Shown here one piece after another: positions 42,210-50,659 of a stretch of DNA of 50,659 nt. The stretch spans positions 1 through 50,659 of the forward strand of contig NZ_JABXKH010000035.1 of NCBI RefSeq assembly GCF_017115105.1, written 5' to 3'. A model generated the notes under the pieces. That model saw only the letters and a program-made list of their open reading frames with translations, ran no database searches and was not told the DNA's origin. The position numbers were made by a program, and so were the translations under genes. The DNA comes from Nostoc sp. NMS2. GTDB taxonomy: Bacteria; Cyanobacteriota; Cyanobacteriia; Cyanobacteriales; Nostocaceae. The stretch's first letter is position 1. The number at the start of each line of letters is the position of its first letter.

Positions 42210-45200
42210 TCAATTCACTTCTAACGCCCCCAAAACTTTTAAAGTTGCTACCTCTGCTTCAGTCAACCCCATCACTTCAGTAATAATCATCCCTTCATAC
42301 GGGCGGGCGGGTCTGAAAGTTTGCCAACATTGCCCCGTAGTAATATCCCAACAGTTGATTGTTTCATCCAGGCTACTGCTGAGAAGAGTTTGCTCGTCGT
42401 GGCTCAGACTGAGTGACCATATCCAATTTTGGTGATTCTCTAGTGTAGCAAGGCAGTCTCCAGTAGCCATATCCCAAATCTTGATGGTGCGATCGCTACT
42501 ACCGCTAATCATGCGACTACCATCGGCGGTGAAGAGAATACAAACAATTTGGCCAGTATGTCCCTGGAATATCCGGTGACAAGTTCCGGTGTGAATGTCC
42601 CACAATTTCACTATCTGTTCATCACCAGCAGTGGCAATGTATTGACCATCTGGACTGACGGCAATTGCCCAAACGCGGTTTGAGTCTGCCTCCCAAGTAT
42701 TCAGACATTTTCCTGTTTCAACATCCCACCGTTTAACTATCTTTTCATGGCCACTACTGAAGAGAGTTTTGCCGTCAGGGTTAAAAGCGATCGCTAGCAC
42801 AGATCCAGGATGCCCCTGCAATGTTTGCCAACATTCGCCAGAATGCACATCCCAAATCTTGATTGTATGGTCGTGGCTGGCACTAGCAAGTAAGTTATTG
42901 TCTGGACTGAAAGCAACTGCCCAAACCCAACTCCCGTGACCGTGCAAGGTATTCTGACATTTTCCTGTATGAGGACTCCAAAGTTTAATAGTACGGTCGG
43001 CGCTGCCACTGGCGAGAAATTGTCCGTTGGGACTAAAGGCAACACAAAAGACCCGATTGCTGTGTCCGTATAATACACGAAAAGGCTGGAGGCCATGCTT
43101 TAACTGTTGCGAGGCATTGAGGTTGACATCCCAGAGTTTGATTGTCTGGTCTTCATGTCCACTGGCAAGAAGGTTTTGCTGGCAACTGTGGGCGATGCCA
43201 TAAATCGCATTTCTGTGTCCTTGGATGGTTTTGGTACACTGTCCAGTTGAAACTTCCCAGACTCTAGCTGCATGGTCATCCCCACCGCTAGCGATTAAGT
43301 GTCCTTGGGGATGAAAAGCAATTGACCAAATCCGGTTTGTATGCTTTTTTAGGGTATCCAGACATTTTCCGGTATGTATATCCCAAATCTTCACAGTTTG
43401 GTCATAGCTACTACTTGCCACTTGATCTTTTTTGGGGCTGAATGCTACTGATGTGACAAATCCTGTATGTCCTAGCAACGTCATCACACACATCCACACC
43501 CCAGTCCGCAGATCCCAAAGTTTCACCGTTTGATCAAAACTGCCACTAACTAACCTTTGCCCTTCTGGACTAAAAGCGATCGCTTTTACCCAATGCTGAT
43601 GTCCCTTAAGGGTTTGTACGCAGTATCCAGTTTCTAGATTCCACAACTTGATTGTGTTATCTTCACCAGCTGTTGCTAGGGTTTTTCCTGTGGGATGAAA
43701 TGCGACACTCCACACACACTTGTCATGTCCTTCTAGAGTTTGCACGCATTCTGCTGTTGTCATATCCCAGATTTTAACTGTGCGATCGTCGCTAGCACTG
43801 GCCAGAAATTGTCCATCAGGACTAAAAGCCAAGGCTATGACGATGCTGGTGTGTCCATACAGAGTTTTAAGATATTTTCCTGTGGTAGTGTCCCAAAGCT
43901 TGATAGTATGATCTTGACCGCAACTCGCTAAGACCGGATGCACAGGGCTAAAAGCAACACTCCACACCCAACTGTTATGTTCTTTACAGCTAAAGAGTTG
44001 TTTGCCGTTGTTGGCATCCCAAATATAAATTTCACCGTTGGTATCACTGGTAGCAAGACAACACCCATCTGGACTAAAGACAACGCTAGTAATACCGCTA
44101 AAGGTCGCAGCAAAAACACATTCTCGAAATGTTGTTTGAGTAAAGTTAACTTGATGTAAGTTGAGCGATGCCTGGGTTGGGCTACGCCTACGCAAATCGC
44201 AGTCACGAATGTTGAGACGAGAAAAATCATACCTTGTCAAATCGGTTTCTAATTGAACCAACAAATTCAGCAGGTTGCCGCCACCATATCCAACTGTATC
44301 TACAATTTCATCTTGTAATTTATTAATCAGTCTGCCAAGTTTATCCTGAAGCTGACGAGTAGAACCAAGGGTTATTTGCAGTTGCTCCAAGATCGGCCGC
44401 ACAATCAGGTGAATTTGACTATCGCGGATATAGTCTTTTGCCTGGGCTTTCATCAAGGCATGACTCAGCAGATATCGCGGCGATTCCGTGACAATTTCCT
44501 GACAGACTTGCTCAATCAAACAATCTGTTAAGTATTCCATGACGACGGGTTGCTGTGTGAATCCGCCTGTGTTATTTTCAATCAAGCTACGCCAGGATAA
44601 AGACTCTAGAACTTCTATTAACTTAGGTTTAGATAGTGGTGCTGCAAGATTGGTTTGCAATTCTACCACAGAAACACTTTCCCGATGAATCGCCAGCCAG
44701 TACATGACTTGTTGCTCCAACGCAGAGAGTCGTTGGAATTGCTGCTTTATGAGATTGCCAATACCATTAAAGACCGTTGTCCCTTCGCTAAAAAAGCGGG
44801 AAATGCTGCCTTCATACAAGTCCCGAATTGAAGTTGCAGCAATTTTCAACGCTAGGGGATTACCACGGTAACATTCAATTAGTTGGTGAGTTTCGTTGTT
44901 TGTACTTAATAGCCCTTTGAGGGAGAGAATTGTTTCTCCGGCTGCAACTTCTAATCCTGATAGAGCAAGAGTCCGAACTGGCAAACCATCACCTTCGAGA
45001 GCAGCGACTTGGGTAGGTTTTTCCCGACTGGTGAGCAGAATACAGCTTTGATGTTGAGTTTCTCCTAATCGCCACAAAAGTTCACCATAGGATTCATAAC
45101 CCTCACGGTAACAACCTGTCTGCTTGCCATGTTGCAGCAGCGTGTCAAAATTATCCAAAATCAGTAAGCAGCGAAATTTCCGAAGGTACTCGATTAAACA

Positions 45201-45794
45201 GGTGATTTGCTCGTGAGGGTCAGGGGGCAATGCGATCGCTTGTTGATTGGAAAGGATTTTTATGCAGTCCGTCAGCTTGTCATCAAAAAAAGGTGCGTGC
45301 CGGAGCGATCGCCAAATGACATACTGAAATTCTCCCTGCAATTGTTCTGCTAACTTCACCGAAAGCGCGGTTTTACCCATGCCACCCATACCTAACAGTG
45401 TGACTATACGAGTGCGATTGCCCACAATCCATTCACTCAAGGTTTCTAATTCAGTGCTACGTCCATAGAAACGGGAAACGTCGATCGCTTCTCCCCAATC
45501 GATGTGAGGCGTGGAGGTTGGAGATTTGTTTGCACCATTGTGCTGCTGTACAGTTCGTTTCAGGACACCGTGGAGATTATTCTTGGTAACTTTTTCACCC
45601 AAAGCTTGAGAAAGCGATCGCCATAGTTGCGAACCAACATCTTTGATGTGTCCGGGGTCGTATATGACTTCATCGGCCATTTCTAGGTAAGTTTTCCCTT
45701 GCCAACTGTGGCGAAATACAAGCTCTTGGGCTTTTGTTAAGCGTCCTCGTTCCAATAATTGCTCAACGAGTGCGATCGCTTCTTCAACCGTCAT
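42210..45794 (-). CDS. STAND ATPase (NB-ARC-like) with 14 WD40 repeats
   Basis: 1194 residues. Order: an N-terminal helical HTH-like region at 1-85 (LTKAQELVFRHSWQGKTYLE), of the kind seen on VMAP/NACHT-associated cyanobacterial proteins; an NB-ARC-type ATPase with P-loop GMGGMGKT (135-142), LLILDNFDTLL Walker B and GNPLALKIA; a helical arm; and from about 560, 14 WD40 repeats (GH..WD spacing), enough for two seven-bladed propellers. WD repeats probably act as sensor and the STAND core as a switch. The family is linked to signalling and, in some cases, to conflict systems. A dispersed repeat at 44166-44198 is in frame within the arm. Confidence 0.9.
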   Translation of the reverse strand: MTVEEAIALVEQLLERGRLTKAQELVFRHSWQGKTYLEMADEVIYDPGHIKDVGSQLWRSLSQALGEKVTKNNLHGVLKRTVQQHNGANKSPTSTPHIDWGEAIDVSRFYGRSTELETLSEWIVGNRTRIVTLLGMGGMGKTALSVKLAEQLQGEFQYVIWRSLRHAPFFDDKLTDCIKILSNQQAIALPPDPHEQITCLIEYLRKFRCLLILDNFDTLLQHGKQTGCYREGYESYGELLWRLGETQHQSCILLTSREKPTQVAALEGDGLPVRTLALSGLEVAAGETILSLKGLLSTNNETHQLIECYRGNPLALKIAATSIRDLYEGSISRFFSEGTTVFNGIGNLIKQQFQRLSALEQQVMYWLAIHRESVSVVELQTNLAAPLSKPKLIEVLESLSWRSLIENNTGGFTQQPVVMEYLTDCLIEQVCQEIVTESPRYLLSHALMKAQAKDYIRDSQIHLIVRPILEQLQITLGSTRQLQDKLGRLINKLQDEIVDTVGYGGGNLLNLLVQLETDLTRYDFSRLNIRDCDLRRRSPTQASLNLHQVNFTQTTFRECVFAATFSGITSVVFSPDGCCLATSDTNGEIYIWDANNGKQLFSCKEHNSWVWSVAFSPVHPVLASCGQDHTIKLWDTTTGKYLKTLYGHTSIVIALAFSPDGQFLASASDDRTVKIWDMTTAECVQTLEGHDKCVWSVAFHPTGKTLATAGEDNTIKLWNLETGYCVQTLKGHQHWVKAIAFSPEGQRLVSGSFDQTVKLWDLRTGVWMCVMTLLGHTGFVTSVAFSPKKDQVASSSYDQTVKIWDIHTGKCLDTLKKHTNRIWSIAFHPQGHLIASGGDDHAARVWEVSTGQCTKTIQGHRNAIYGIAHSCQQNLLASGHEDQTIKLWDVNLNASQQLKHGLQPFRVLYGHSNRVFCVAFSPNGQFLASGSADRTIKLWSPHTGKCQNTLHGHGSWVWAVAFSPDNNLLASASHDHTIKIWDVHSGECWQTLQGHPGSVLAIAFNPDGKTLFSSGHEKIVKRWDVETGKCLNTWEADSNRVWAIAVSPDGQYIATAGDEQIVKLWDIHTGTCHRIFQGHTGQIVCILFTADGSRMISGSSDRTIKIWDMATGDCLATLENHQNWIWSLSLSHDEQTLLSSSLDETINCWDITTGQCWQTFRPARPYEGMIITEVMGLTEAEVATLKVLGALEVN

Positions 45795-45930
45795 TTATTC
45801 CGTAGTAATACAGGTTAACTACAATATTCCCACGATAAATTTGATTTTTTTGCAAAACTTTACGTAAATCTACCAAAAAGACCCGACAATAATGAATGTG
45901 TTATTTTAACTAATTGATTAGATTGGAATC

Positions 45931-45961
45931 CTCACGCCTTCAGGCTGAGGAGGATGTCAAA
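45931..45961. mobile_element. possible solo IS200/IS605-type end
   Basis: CCTCACGCC-ttca-GGCTGAGG then AGGATGTCAA resembles the hairpin and right-end signature of cyanobacterial IS605/IS1341-type elements as I remember it. No tnpA or tnpB is present, so at most a remnant end. Confidence 0.35.
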
Positions 45962-45979
45962 TATAACGCCATATTTTAA

Positions 45980-46007
45980 AAAATAAAAAAGGTAGGAAAT
46001 CCTACCT
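45980..46007 (-). terminator. rho-independent terminator of the site-2 protease gene
   Basis: On the minus strand: AGGTAGG-ATTT-CCTACCT followed by TTTTTATTTTTT, 97 bp after the stop at 46104. Seven pairs and a strong T-run. Confidence 0.75.
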
Positions 46008-46103
46008 CTTACCCAAAAAAAGCATTTTGTAACCAAATACCAAATTCAATATCACACAAGCTTTTGACAAATCTATTGCAAAACTATGACGAGGATATGA
46101 CGT

Positions 46104-47300
46104 TTAATTTGCAATTGACTTCGCGATTACTCCCAGTTGCAACCCAGGCGGATAGCTACCTTCTTCTTTTATCCGCTTGATTTCTGCGTCTGTGAGCCGC
46201 AAATTTAACTTTTGTGCCAATGTTCGCACAATATCACCCCGGTCAATTACACCCGCTACAGCACCAGCAGGAGAAAGTACGGTAATTCGAGGTAACTGCT
46301 CATTTTCCAGCTTGTTAATGACCTCAGCTATGGTTGTTGCTTCAGTAACAGTGGGTATTTCTGTTAGGGGATGCACAATGCTGTGTAAGGTTTGGGTTTC
46401 CCATTCACTTCTTTGGGTTACACGAAAATCGTCAATGGAAACCAAACCCCGGTAACGTCCATCAGAAGCAGCAAAATAAACCTGTAAGGGTGCGGTTTCC
46501 AACAAGTATAAATCGGCAAAGGAGCGCAGTGTCTGGTCAGCATCGATAACCCGAAAATCACGAGTCATGGCATCAGCCGCCACCACTTTAAGTAGGCTTT
46601 CTTGCAACGTAGTCATGTTGTCATAAGTGTTAGCGTTGCGGACAGCAAACCAACCTAACAGCGCAATCCACAAACCAAGTGCTAACTCCCTTGTCAAGAA
46701 ATCTACAACAAATCCTAAAGCGATCGCACTATAACCCAAAATTTGCCCAGCCCTAGCAGCCCAGTGTACGGCTTGAAAACGATTACCTGTTATTTGCCAT
46801 AGTGCTGCTTTTAACACTTGCCCTCCATCTAGAGGTAAGCCAGGAATCAGGTTAAATAGTGCCACCACTAAGTTAATTCTCGCCAAATCTCCAACCATGA
46901 CACTGAGTGGGCTAGTATCAGGGATTACGAGAACTCCGAGACTGAGCAGGAAAAATAGGATGATACTCACCAATGGGCCAGCGATCGCTACTTGAAAAGC
47001 TTTGAAAGGAGTTTTAGATTCTTCTTCAATAGCAGCAATCCCGCCAAACAGAAACAGAGTAATTGAATTAACTTTAATACCTTGCGATCGGGCTACCAAG
47101 CTATGCCCCAATTCATGTAGCAACACCGAACCAAATAACAGCAGTGCCATAATTATTCCAGCACTCCAAGCTATAGCAGTCCCCCATTCCTGGTAAGCTA
47201 CCCCAAAGTTAAGGGTTGCCAACCCTAAAATCACAAACCATAACGGGTCTAAAAACAGGGGAATTCCAAATAAAGACCCAATTTTCCAATTTGTTTGCAT
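46104..47300 (-). CDS. site-2 protease family metalloprotease with CBS domains
   Basis: 398 residues. The ATG at 47300 is preferred to the adjacent GTG at 47303; AGGA lies 7 nt before. Membrane zinc protease (M50): HELGH (62-66) and the second Asp motif NLIPGLPLDGGQVL near 152, flanked by about six TMs. The C-terminal cytoplasmic part at about 240-370 holds two CBS-type modules (ADAMTRDFRVIDADQTLRSF; VIDRGDIVRTLAQKL). It likely cleaves membrane-anchored regulators, with nucleotide sensing by the CBS pair. The substrate is unknown. Confidence 0.9.
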   Translation of the reverse strand: MQTNWKIGSLFGIPLFLDPLWFVILGLATLNFGVAYQEWGTAIAWSAGIIMALLLFGSVLLHELGHSLVARSQGIKVNSITLFLFGGIAAIEEESKTPFKAFQVAIAGPLVSIILFFLLSLGVLVIPDTSPLSVMVGDLARINLVVALFNLIPGLPLDGGQVLKAALWQITGNRFQAVHWAARAGQILGYSAIALGFVVDFLTRELALGLWIALLGWFAVRNANTYDNMTTLQESLLKVVAADAMTRDFRVIDADQTLRSFADLYLLETAPLQVYFAASDGRYRGLVSIDDFRVTQRSEWETQTLHSIVHPLTEIPTVTEATTIAEVINKLENEQLPRITVLSPAGAVAGVIDRGDIVRTLAQKLNLRLTDAEIKRIKEEGSYPPGLQLGVIAKSIAN

Positions 47301-47340
47301 CACATTGTCCTAAAACTAGATATCGCTAGTAGTTCCTATA

Positions 47341-47378
47341 CAGAAATACTTGCGTATATACTTATACGTATATTTCTG
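47341..47378. promoter_or_regulatory. imperfect dyad upstream of the site-2 protease
   Basis: CAGAAATAC...GTATA-n-TATAC...TATTTCTG, 40 bp before the gene start. It could be an operator or a structured leader. Confidence 0.3.
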
Positions 47379-47473
47379 AGCATCAATTCGGTAGTGCCGA
47401 GTTCCGAAATGCTCTTATTTCTAGAATAGACAATTAATGCCTGCGAGCAAAACTCTGAAATTGGGAATTGGGA

Positions 47474-47630
47474 ATTGGGCACTAGTACTGAGCGACTTGT
47501 GCCGAGCGAAGTCGAGGTAAGTCGAAGTATTGGGCATTGGGCATTGGGCATGAAGAAAAGACAAGGGGGACAAGGATGAGGGGGGAGACAAGGAAGAGAC
47601 TTATTCAATAATTCCCCCTTGTCCCCCTTG
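47474..47630 (+). repeat. left arm of a long inverted repeat around psaK-trpF
   Basis: Runs from ATTGGGCACTAGTACTGAGC through GGGCATGAAGAAAAGACAAG and GAATAATTCCCCCTTG-type sequence. It is nearly identical, in inverted orientation, to 48895-49067. A 90-codon minus frame (47336-47608) and a 112-codon plus frame (48932-49270) are both translations of it and not genes. The rest of 47304-47771 is related low-complexity repeat. Confidence 0.8.
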
Positions 47631-47771
47631 TCCCCTTTGTCCCCCTTGTCCCCCTCATCTCCCTCATCTCCCGGTTGGTGAGCGAAGTCGAACCACGTCT
47701 CCCTTATTTCCTCTTTTACTCCCTACTCCCCCTTTTGAGTGTGTGAAATGGAAAAAACCAAATTCACTAAT

Positions 47772-47817
47772 TTTGTATTTATCACGGCGTTATTTGTAAC
47801 GCCGTGATAAATACAAA
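47772..47817 (-). terminator. 21-bp perfect hairpin abutting the psaK stop
   Basis: Perfect arms at 47772-47792 and 47797-47817 (centre ACGGCGTTA-tttg-TAACGCCGT) with a 4-nt loop. It begins 1 bp after the stop codon. No long T-run; it is a transcript end or stabiliser. Confidence 0.65.
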
Positions 47818-47818
47818 G

Positions 47819-48073
47819 TTATAGACGACCGATGTTAGTCAGTCCTAAAACGATGCCAACGCCAATAATATGACCAAAAGCCATCGCACCAACGAATGTT
47901 GGAATACTAATCGGCAGGATAGGGAACTTGGGTCCAACTAGGGGTTTTTCAATCCTAGTACTTAGTAAAACCATTACTAAGCTGCTAATGCTGATGATGA
48001 TTCCTACTGTAGGATTCCACGCAGGGGTGGCGGGAACAGATGCAGCTACTGCTAGTAAAATAGAGGAAATCAA
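47819..48073 (-). CDS. psaK: photosystem I subunit PsaK (divergent form)
   Basis: 84 residues, starting at TTG 48073 with GGAG 8 nt upstream. Two membrane helices: about 23-41 (TVGIIISISSLVMVLLS) and about 60-80 (FVGAMAFGHIIGVGIVLGL), the latter with the PsaK signature GHIIGVG and terminal TNIGRL. PsaK lies at the edge of PSI and can interact with antenna such as IsiA. The loop (RIEKPLVGPKFPILP) is shorter than I recall for the main PsaK, so this is probably a paralogue. It is monocistronic and divergent from trpF. Confidence 0.9.
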   Translation of the reverse strand: MISSILLAVAASVPATPAWNPTVGIIISISSLVMVLLSTRIEKPLVGPKFPILPISIPTFVGAMAFGHIIGVGIVLGLTNIGRL

Positions 48074-48114
48074 GCTTTTGTCTCCTGAATGGAAAAGTTA
48101 ACGTAGACCTCAAG

Positions 48115-48120
48115 ATTATA
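48115..48120 (-). promoter_or_regulatory. candidate -10 box for psaK
   Basis: TATAAT on the minus strand, 42 bp before the TTG start. No clear TTGACA at the proper spacing, so the call is weak. Confidence 0.3.
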
Positions 48121-48196
48121 AAATTACACGGCCCAAAAGTTTTTGAGATAGTTTAGACTTTTCAAATGATTATTCTAAATTTTTTGTTATATTTTC

Positions 48197-48823
48197 ATGC
48201 GCGTTAAAATTTGCGGTATCACTCAACCACAGCAGTCTATAGCGATCGCTTCTCTGGGCGCAACGGCACTAGGATTTATTTGTGTACGAAACTCACCTCG
48301 CTACGTGACTACATCTCAAATTCGGGCAGCCGTGGCAGAACTCCCGGCAAATGTTGACACAATTGGAGTTTTTGCCAACGCTAGTATCTCTGAAATCAGC
48401 CAGATAGTTGTTGATTCTGGGTTGACGGGTGTTCAGTTACACGGAGACGAGTTACCAGATTTTTGCTACCAATTACGTGAAGCTTTACCAAATGTCGAGA
48501 TTATTAAAGCACTTAGAATTCGTAGTCTTGAGCATCTGGACACGGCGGCTGATTATACAAAATACGTAGATACTTTACTACTGGATGCCTACCATCCCGA
48601 ACAACTTGGTGGTACAGGTAAAACCTTAGATTGGAAAATATTAGAGCAATTTAACCCCAATTGCCCTTGGTTTTTAGCTGGGGGATTAACAGCAGATAAT
48701 ATTGTGGAAGCTTTAAGTCAGGTTAGTCCTAGTGGCGTTGATTTATCTAGTGGTGTGGAACGCGCACCTGGAGATAAGGATTTAGATAAAGTAACCAAGT
48801 TGTTTGAGAAATTGGGGAGATGA
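48197..48823 (+). CDS. trpF: phosphoribosylanthranilate isomerase
   Basis: A TIM barrel of 208 residues that isomerises PRA to CdRP in tryptophan synthesis. Seen: the start VKICGIT with catalytic Cys, the catalytic Asp region [32 protein letters not shown] and [15 protein letters not shown] phosphate loop. It is isolated from other trp genes, as usual in cyanobacteria, and lies inside the inverted repeat pair. A repeat follows the stop by 9 bp. Confidence 0.96.
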   Translation: MRVKICGITQPQQSIAIASLGATALGFICVRNSPRYVTTSQIRAAVAELPANVDTIGVFANASISEISQIVVDSGLTGVQLHGDELPDFCYQLREALPNVEIIKALRIRSLEHLDTAADYTKYVDTLLLDAYHPEQLGGTGKTLDWKILEQFNPNCPWFLAGGLTADNIVEALSQVSPSGVDLSSGVERAPGDKDLDKVTKLFEKLGR

Positions 48824-48894
48824 GGGGCATGAGGGAGTAGGGGAAGCAGGGGGAGCAGGGGAAGCAGGGGAAGCAGAGGAGACGAGGGAGATGA

Positions 48895-49067
48895 GGGGGA
48901 CAAGGGGGACAAGGGGGACAAGGGGGAATTATTGAATAAGTCTCTTCCTTGTCTCCCCCCTCATCCTTGTCCCCCTTGTCTTTTCTTCATGCCCAATGCC
49001 CAATGCCCAATACTTCGACTTACCTCGACTTCGCTCGGCACAAGTCGCTCAGTACAAGTGCCCAATG
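48895..49067 (-). repeat. right arm of the long inverted repeat around psaK-trpF
   Basis: An inverted, nearly identical copy of 47474-47630 with one fewer CCCCCTTGT unit. The stretch 48832-48894 before it is GGGGAAGCAGGG low-complexity repeat. Together with the left arm it bounds a roughly 1.3-kb segment. Confidence 0.8.
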
Positions 49068-49090
49068 CCCCATTCCCCACTCCCCACTTG

Positions 49091-49798
49091 TTAAAAGAAC
49101 GCTGCTTGGTGGCGAATCAAGTTAAAAAATTCTTCGCGGGTTTTATGCTCCTCTTGGAATACGCCAACCATTGCGCTAGTGACAGTCCAAGAACCTGGTT
49201 TCTGTACGCCCCGCATTACCATACACATGTGGCTAGCTTCCATCACAACGGCTACGCCTCGAGGTTCTAGAATGGTCTGAATTGCTTCGGCAATTTGGCG
49301 GGTTAACCTTTCCTGGACTTGCAAGCGACGGGAATACATCTCAACAATGCGGGCCAGTTTGCTCAGTCCTACAACTTTTTGGTTGGGGATATAAGCAACG
49401 TGCGCTCTACCCATAAATGGCAGCATGTGGTGTTCGCACAGACTAAAAAAATTAATATCTCGCACTAGTACCATCTCGTTATGTCCTTCATCAAAGATGG
49501 CATCGTTAACGAGTTCTTCAAGGGATTGGTTGTAGCCACTGGTAAGAAACTGCATTGCCTCGGCCACTCGCTTTGGTGTTTTGAGGAGTCCTTCGCGTTC
49601 AGGATCTTCGCCAACGCCCAATATTATTTTCCGCACTGCATCCTTCATTTCCTCTATCTGTTCCTCTTTTGGTGGGAACACATCAGCTTGTCGCCCGTTA
49701 TTTGTATTGCGATCGGGTCTAGGAATTATGGCTTCTGCCAAGTCGGTAATCAGAGGCGATTGAGAGTAATTGGAACCGTTGGAACTAGCAATAGTCAT
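49091..49798 (-). CDS. folE: GTP cyclohydrolase I
   Basis: 235 residues. Converts GTP to dihydroneopterin triphosphate, the first step of folate and pterin synthesis. The N-terminal 50 residues are variable. Core motifs: [32 protein letters not shown] with the zinc Cys and His, [20 protein letters not shown], and [20 protein letters not shown] with the second zinc Cys. It ends YHRH-like LIRHQAAFF. Neighbouring SDR gene is on the same strand, 85 bp upstream. Confidence 0.96.
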   Translation of the reverse strand: MTIASSNGSNYSQSPLITDLAEAIIPRPDRNTNNGRQADVFPPKEEQIEEMKDAVRKIILGVGEDPEREGLLKTPKRVAEAMQFLTSGYNQSLEELVNDAIFDEGHNEMVLVRDINFFSLCEHHMLPFMGRAHVAYIPNQKVVGLSKLARIVEMYSRRLQVQERLTRQIAEAIQTILEPRGVAVVMEASHMCMVMRGVQKPGSWTVTSAMVGVFQEEHKTREEFFNLIRHQAAFF

Positions 49799-49882
49799 GA
49801 TTCAGTCTTGGTTATGGTTTAGTCATTGGTCATTAGTCATTAGTCATTGGTCATTTGCAAAGGACTAATGACAAAGGATAAA

Positions 49883-50608
49883 TTAAAGTGCGCCAGCACT
49901 GGGCATTAGGGTCAATTCGTCAATAACTGCCTGTTGTGGTAACAGAACTGTGTGGAGAATTGACTGAGCCACTATTTCCGGGGTTAACATCTTGGAACGG
50001 TCTAAGTTGACATGGACTGTTTCTGTGTCCCAAAGTTCGGTATTGACTGCACCGGGGGAGATGGCTGTGACACGAATGCCGTGGGTGCGCTCTTCTTGTG
50101 CCAGGGTTTGAGAGAGGGCTATCAAACCAGCTTTGCTGACGCTGTATGCTCCCCAACCGGCAAACGGTTGCTTGGCGGCAATTGAAGCGATGTTGATAAT
50201 TGTGCCTGTGCCCCGATCGCGCATTGAGGGTAAAATTCCTAAAATGCACTGAAACACGCTGGTCAGATTCAAGTCAATTACCTGCTGCCAACCTTCTAGG
50301 GGAGTTTCGCTCAAAGTGGCTGTATAGGCAAGGCCCGCACTGTTTACCAGAATGTCTATATCACCAAAGTCAAGGGCGATCGCTTGGATCTTTTCTTTTA
50401 CTTCCAAGATCCGCGCTAAATCTACAGCGTAAGCTTTTGCTTCCACCCCAGTATGCTGTACAGCTTCTGCCACCGCCTCTAACTTATTCAAAGAACGGCT
50501 GACTAAGGCGACATCTATTCCCGCTTTCGCAAAGGCTAAAGCCGTTGCTTTCCCAATTCCACTACTGGCCCCAGTAATCAGGGCGCGTCGTTTTTGCTCA
50601 ACACTCAT
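49883..50608 (-). CDS. short-chain dehydrogenase/reductase (SDR)
   Basis: A classical SDR of 241 residues. Cofactor motif TGASSGIG (13-20), an NSAG motif (LVNSAGLAYT), Ser in IINIASIAA and catalytic YSVSK (about 155-159). An Arg at residue 38 (SRSLNK) suggests NADP(H). The substrate is not deducible; possibly a sepiapterin-reductase-like role next to folE, but that is speculation. Ribosome site GGAGG lies 8 nt before the ATG. Confidence 0.88.
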   Translation of the reverse strand: MSVEQKRRALITGASSGIGKATALAFAKAGIDVALVSRSLNKLEAVAEAVQHTGVEAKAYAVDLARILEVKEKIQAIALDFGDIDILVNSAGLAYTATLSETPLEGWQQVIDLNLTSVFQCILGILPSMRDRGTGTIINIASIAAKQPFAGWGAYSVSKAGLIALSQTLAQEERTHGIRVTAISPGAVNTELWDTETVHVNLDRSKMLTPEIVAQSILHTVLLPQQAVIDELTLMPSAGAL

Positions 50609-50627
50609 CCTAAACCTCCAGGAGACC

Positions 50628-50658
50628 CCACCAAAACTGTACTCAGTTTGGTGGTGGG
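50628..50658. other. hairpin at the right edge
   Basis: CCACCAAAACTG-tact-CAGTTTGGTGG with one mismatch or bulge, just upstream of the SDR start. It may be the 3' end of a gene outside the window. Confidence 0.4.
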
Positions 50659-50659
50659 A

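Noticed and set aside
47336..47608. Frames MNKSLPCLPPHPCPP at 47336-47608 (-) and 48932-49270 (+) as duplicate genes
   Set aside because: Both are translations of the two arms of the same inverted low-complexity repeat.
1..50659. tRNA or rRNA genes
   Set aside because: No TTCGAATC-type T-arm with cloverleaf and no rRNA segments recognised on either strand.

Overview
The window looks like chromosomal DNA of a filamentous, probably heterocyst-forming cyanobacterium of the Nostoc/Anabaena type. The reasons are the frequent HIP1 octamer GCGATCGC, the heptanucleotide tandem repeats (STRRs), the many small palindromic intergenic repeats, and marker genes limited to or typical of cyanobacteria (pipX with pipY, psaK, sepF, UPF0182, the CbiQ-like protein beside der). 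No rRNA, tRNA or CRISPR array was seen.

Layout. 1-2.5 kb: accessory DNA with the 3' part of a GmrSD-type (DUF262/DUF1524) nuclease gene, a DUF4258/YgiT-type zinc-finger pair resembling a toxin-antitoxin module, and a universal stress protein. 2.5-7.5 kb: a DOPA-dioxygenase-like protein, a pirin, an unknown membrane protein, a small heat-shock protein and a TetR regulator, separated by miniature elements. 7.5-13.2 kb: a four-gene export operon (HlyD adaptor, double ATPase, two ABC-2 permeases) divergent from its TetR gene, arranged like E. coli cecR/ybhGFSR. 13.2-23 kb: an unknown small protein, a J-domain protein, a DUF938 methyltransferase, the large UPF0182 membrane protein, a small secreted Ser/Asn-rich protein and a secreted thioredoxin-like protein. 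23-29 kb: a PAS-CRP fusion regulator directly upstream of glycerol kinase, a PD-(D/E)XK-like protein, type-2 ArgC and a DUF1350 protein. 29.6-33.2 kb: a Zn/Cd-type P-ATPase, a Cys-rich secreted protein and a nest of miniature elements.

From 33.2 kb to the right edge nearly all genes lie on the minus strand: a Ski2-like helicase; the block der - CbiQ-like - pipX - pipY - sepF - proC (in transcription order), joining nitrogen/carbon signalling, PLP homeostasis, cell division and proline synthesis; a 1194-residue STAND ATPase with 14 WD40 repeats; a site-2 protease with CBS domains; psaK; folE and an SDR oxidoreductase. trpF is the exception, on the plus strand.

The most unusual content is between genes. 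Two non-autonomous elements have terminal inverted repeats and intact 16-bp and 11-bp target duplications, each inserted inside an older palindromic repeat. Miniature elements with different ends share one internal core. A roughly 110-bp cassette occurs three times with an exchanged heptamer array. A roughly 150-bp inverted repeat pair flanks psaK-trpF. A consensus sigma-70 promoter 160 bp before a 15-bp hairpin suggests an undescribed small RNA at about 22.27-22.43 kb.
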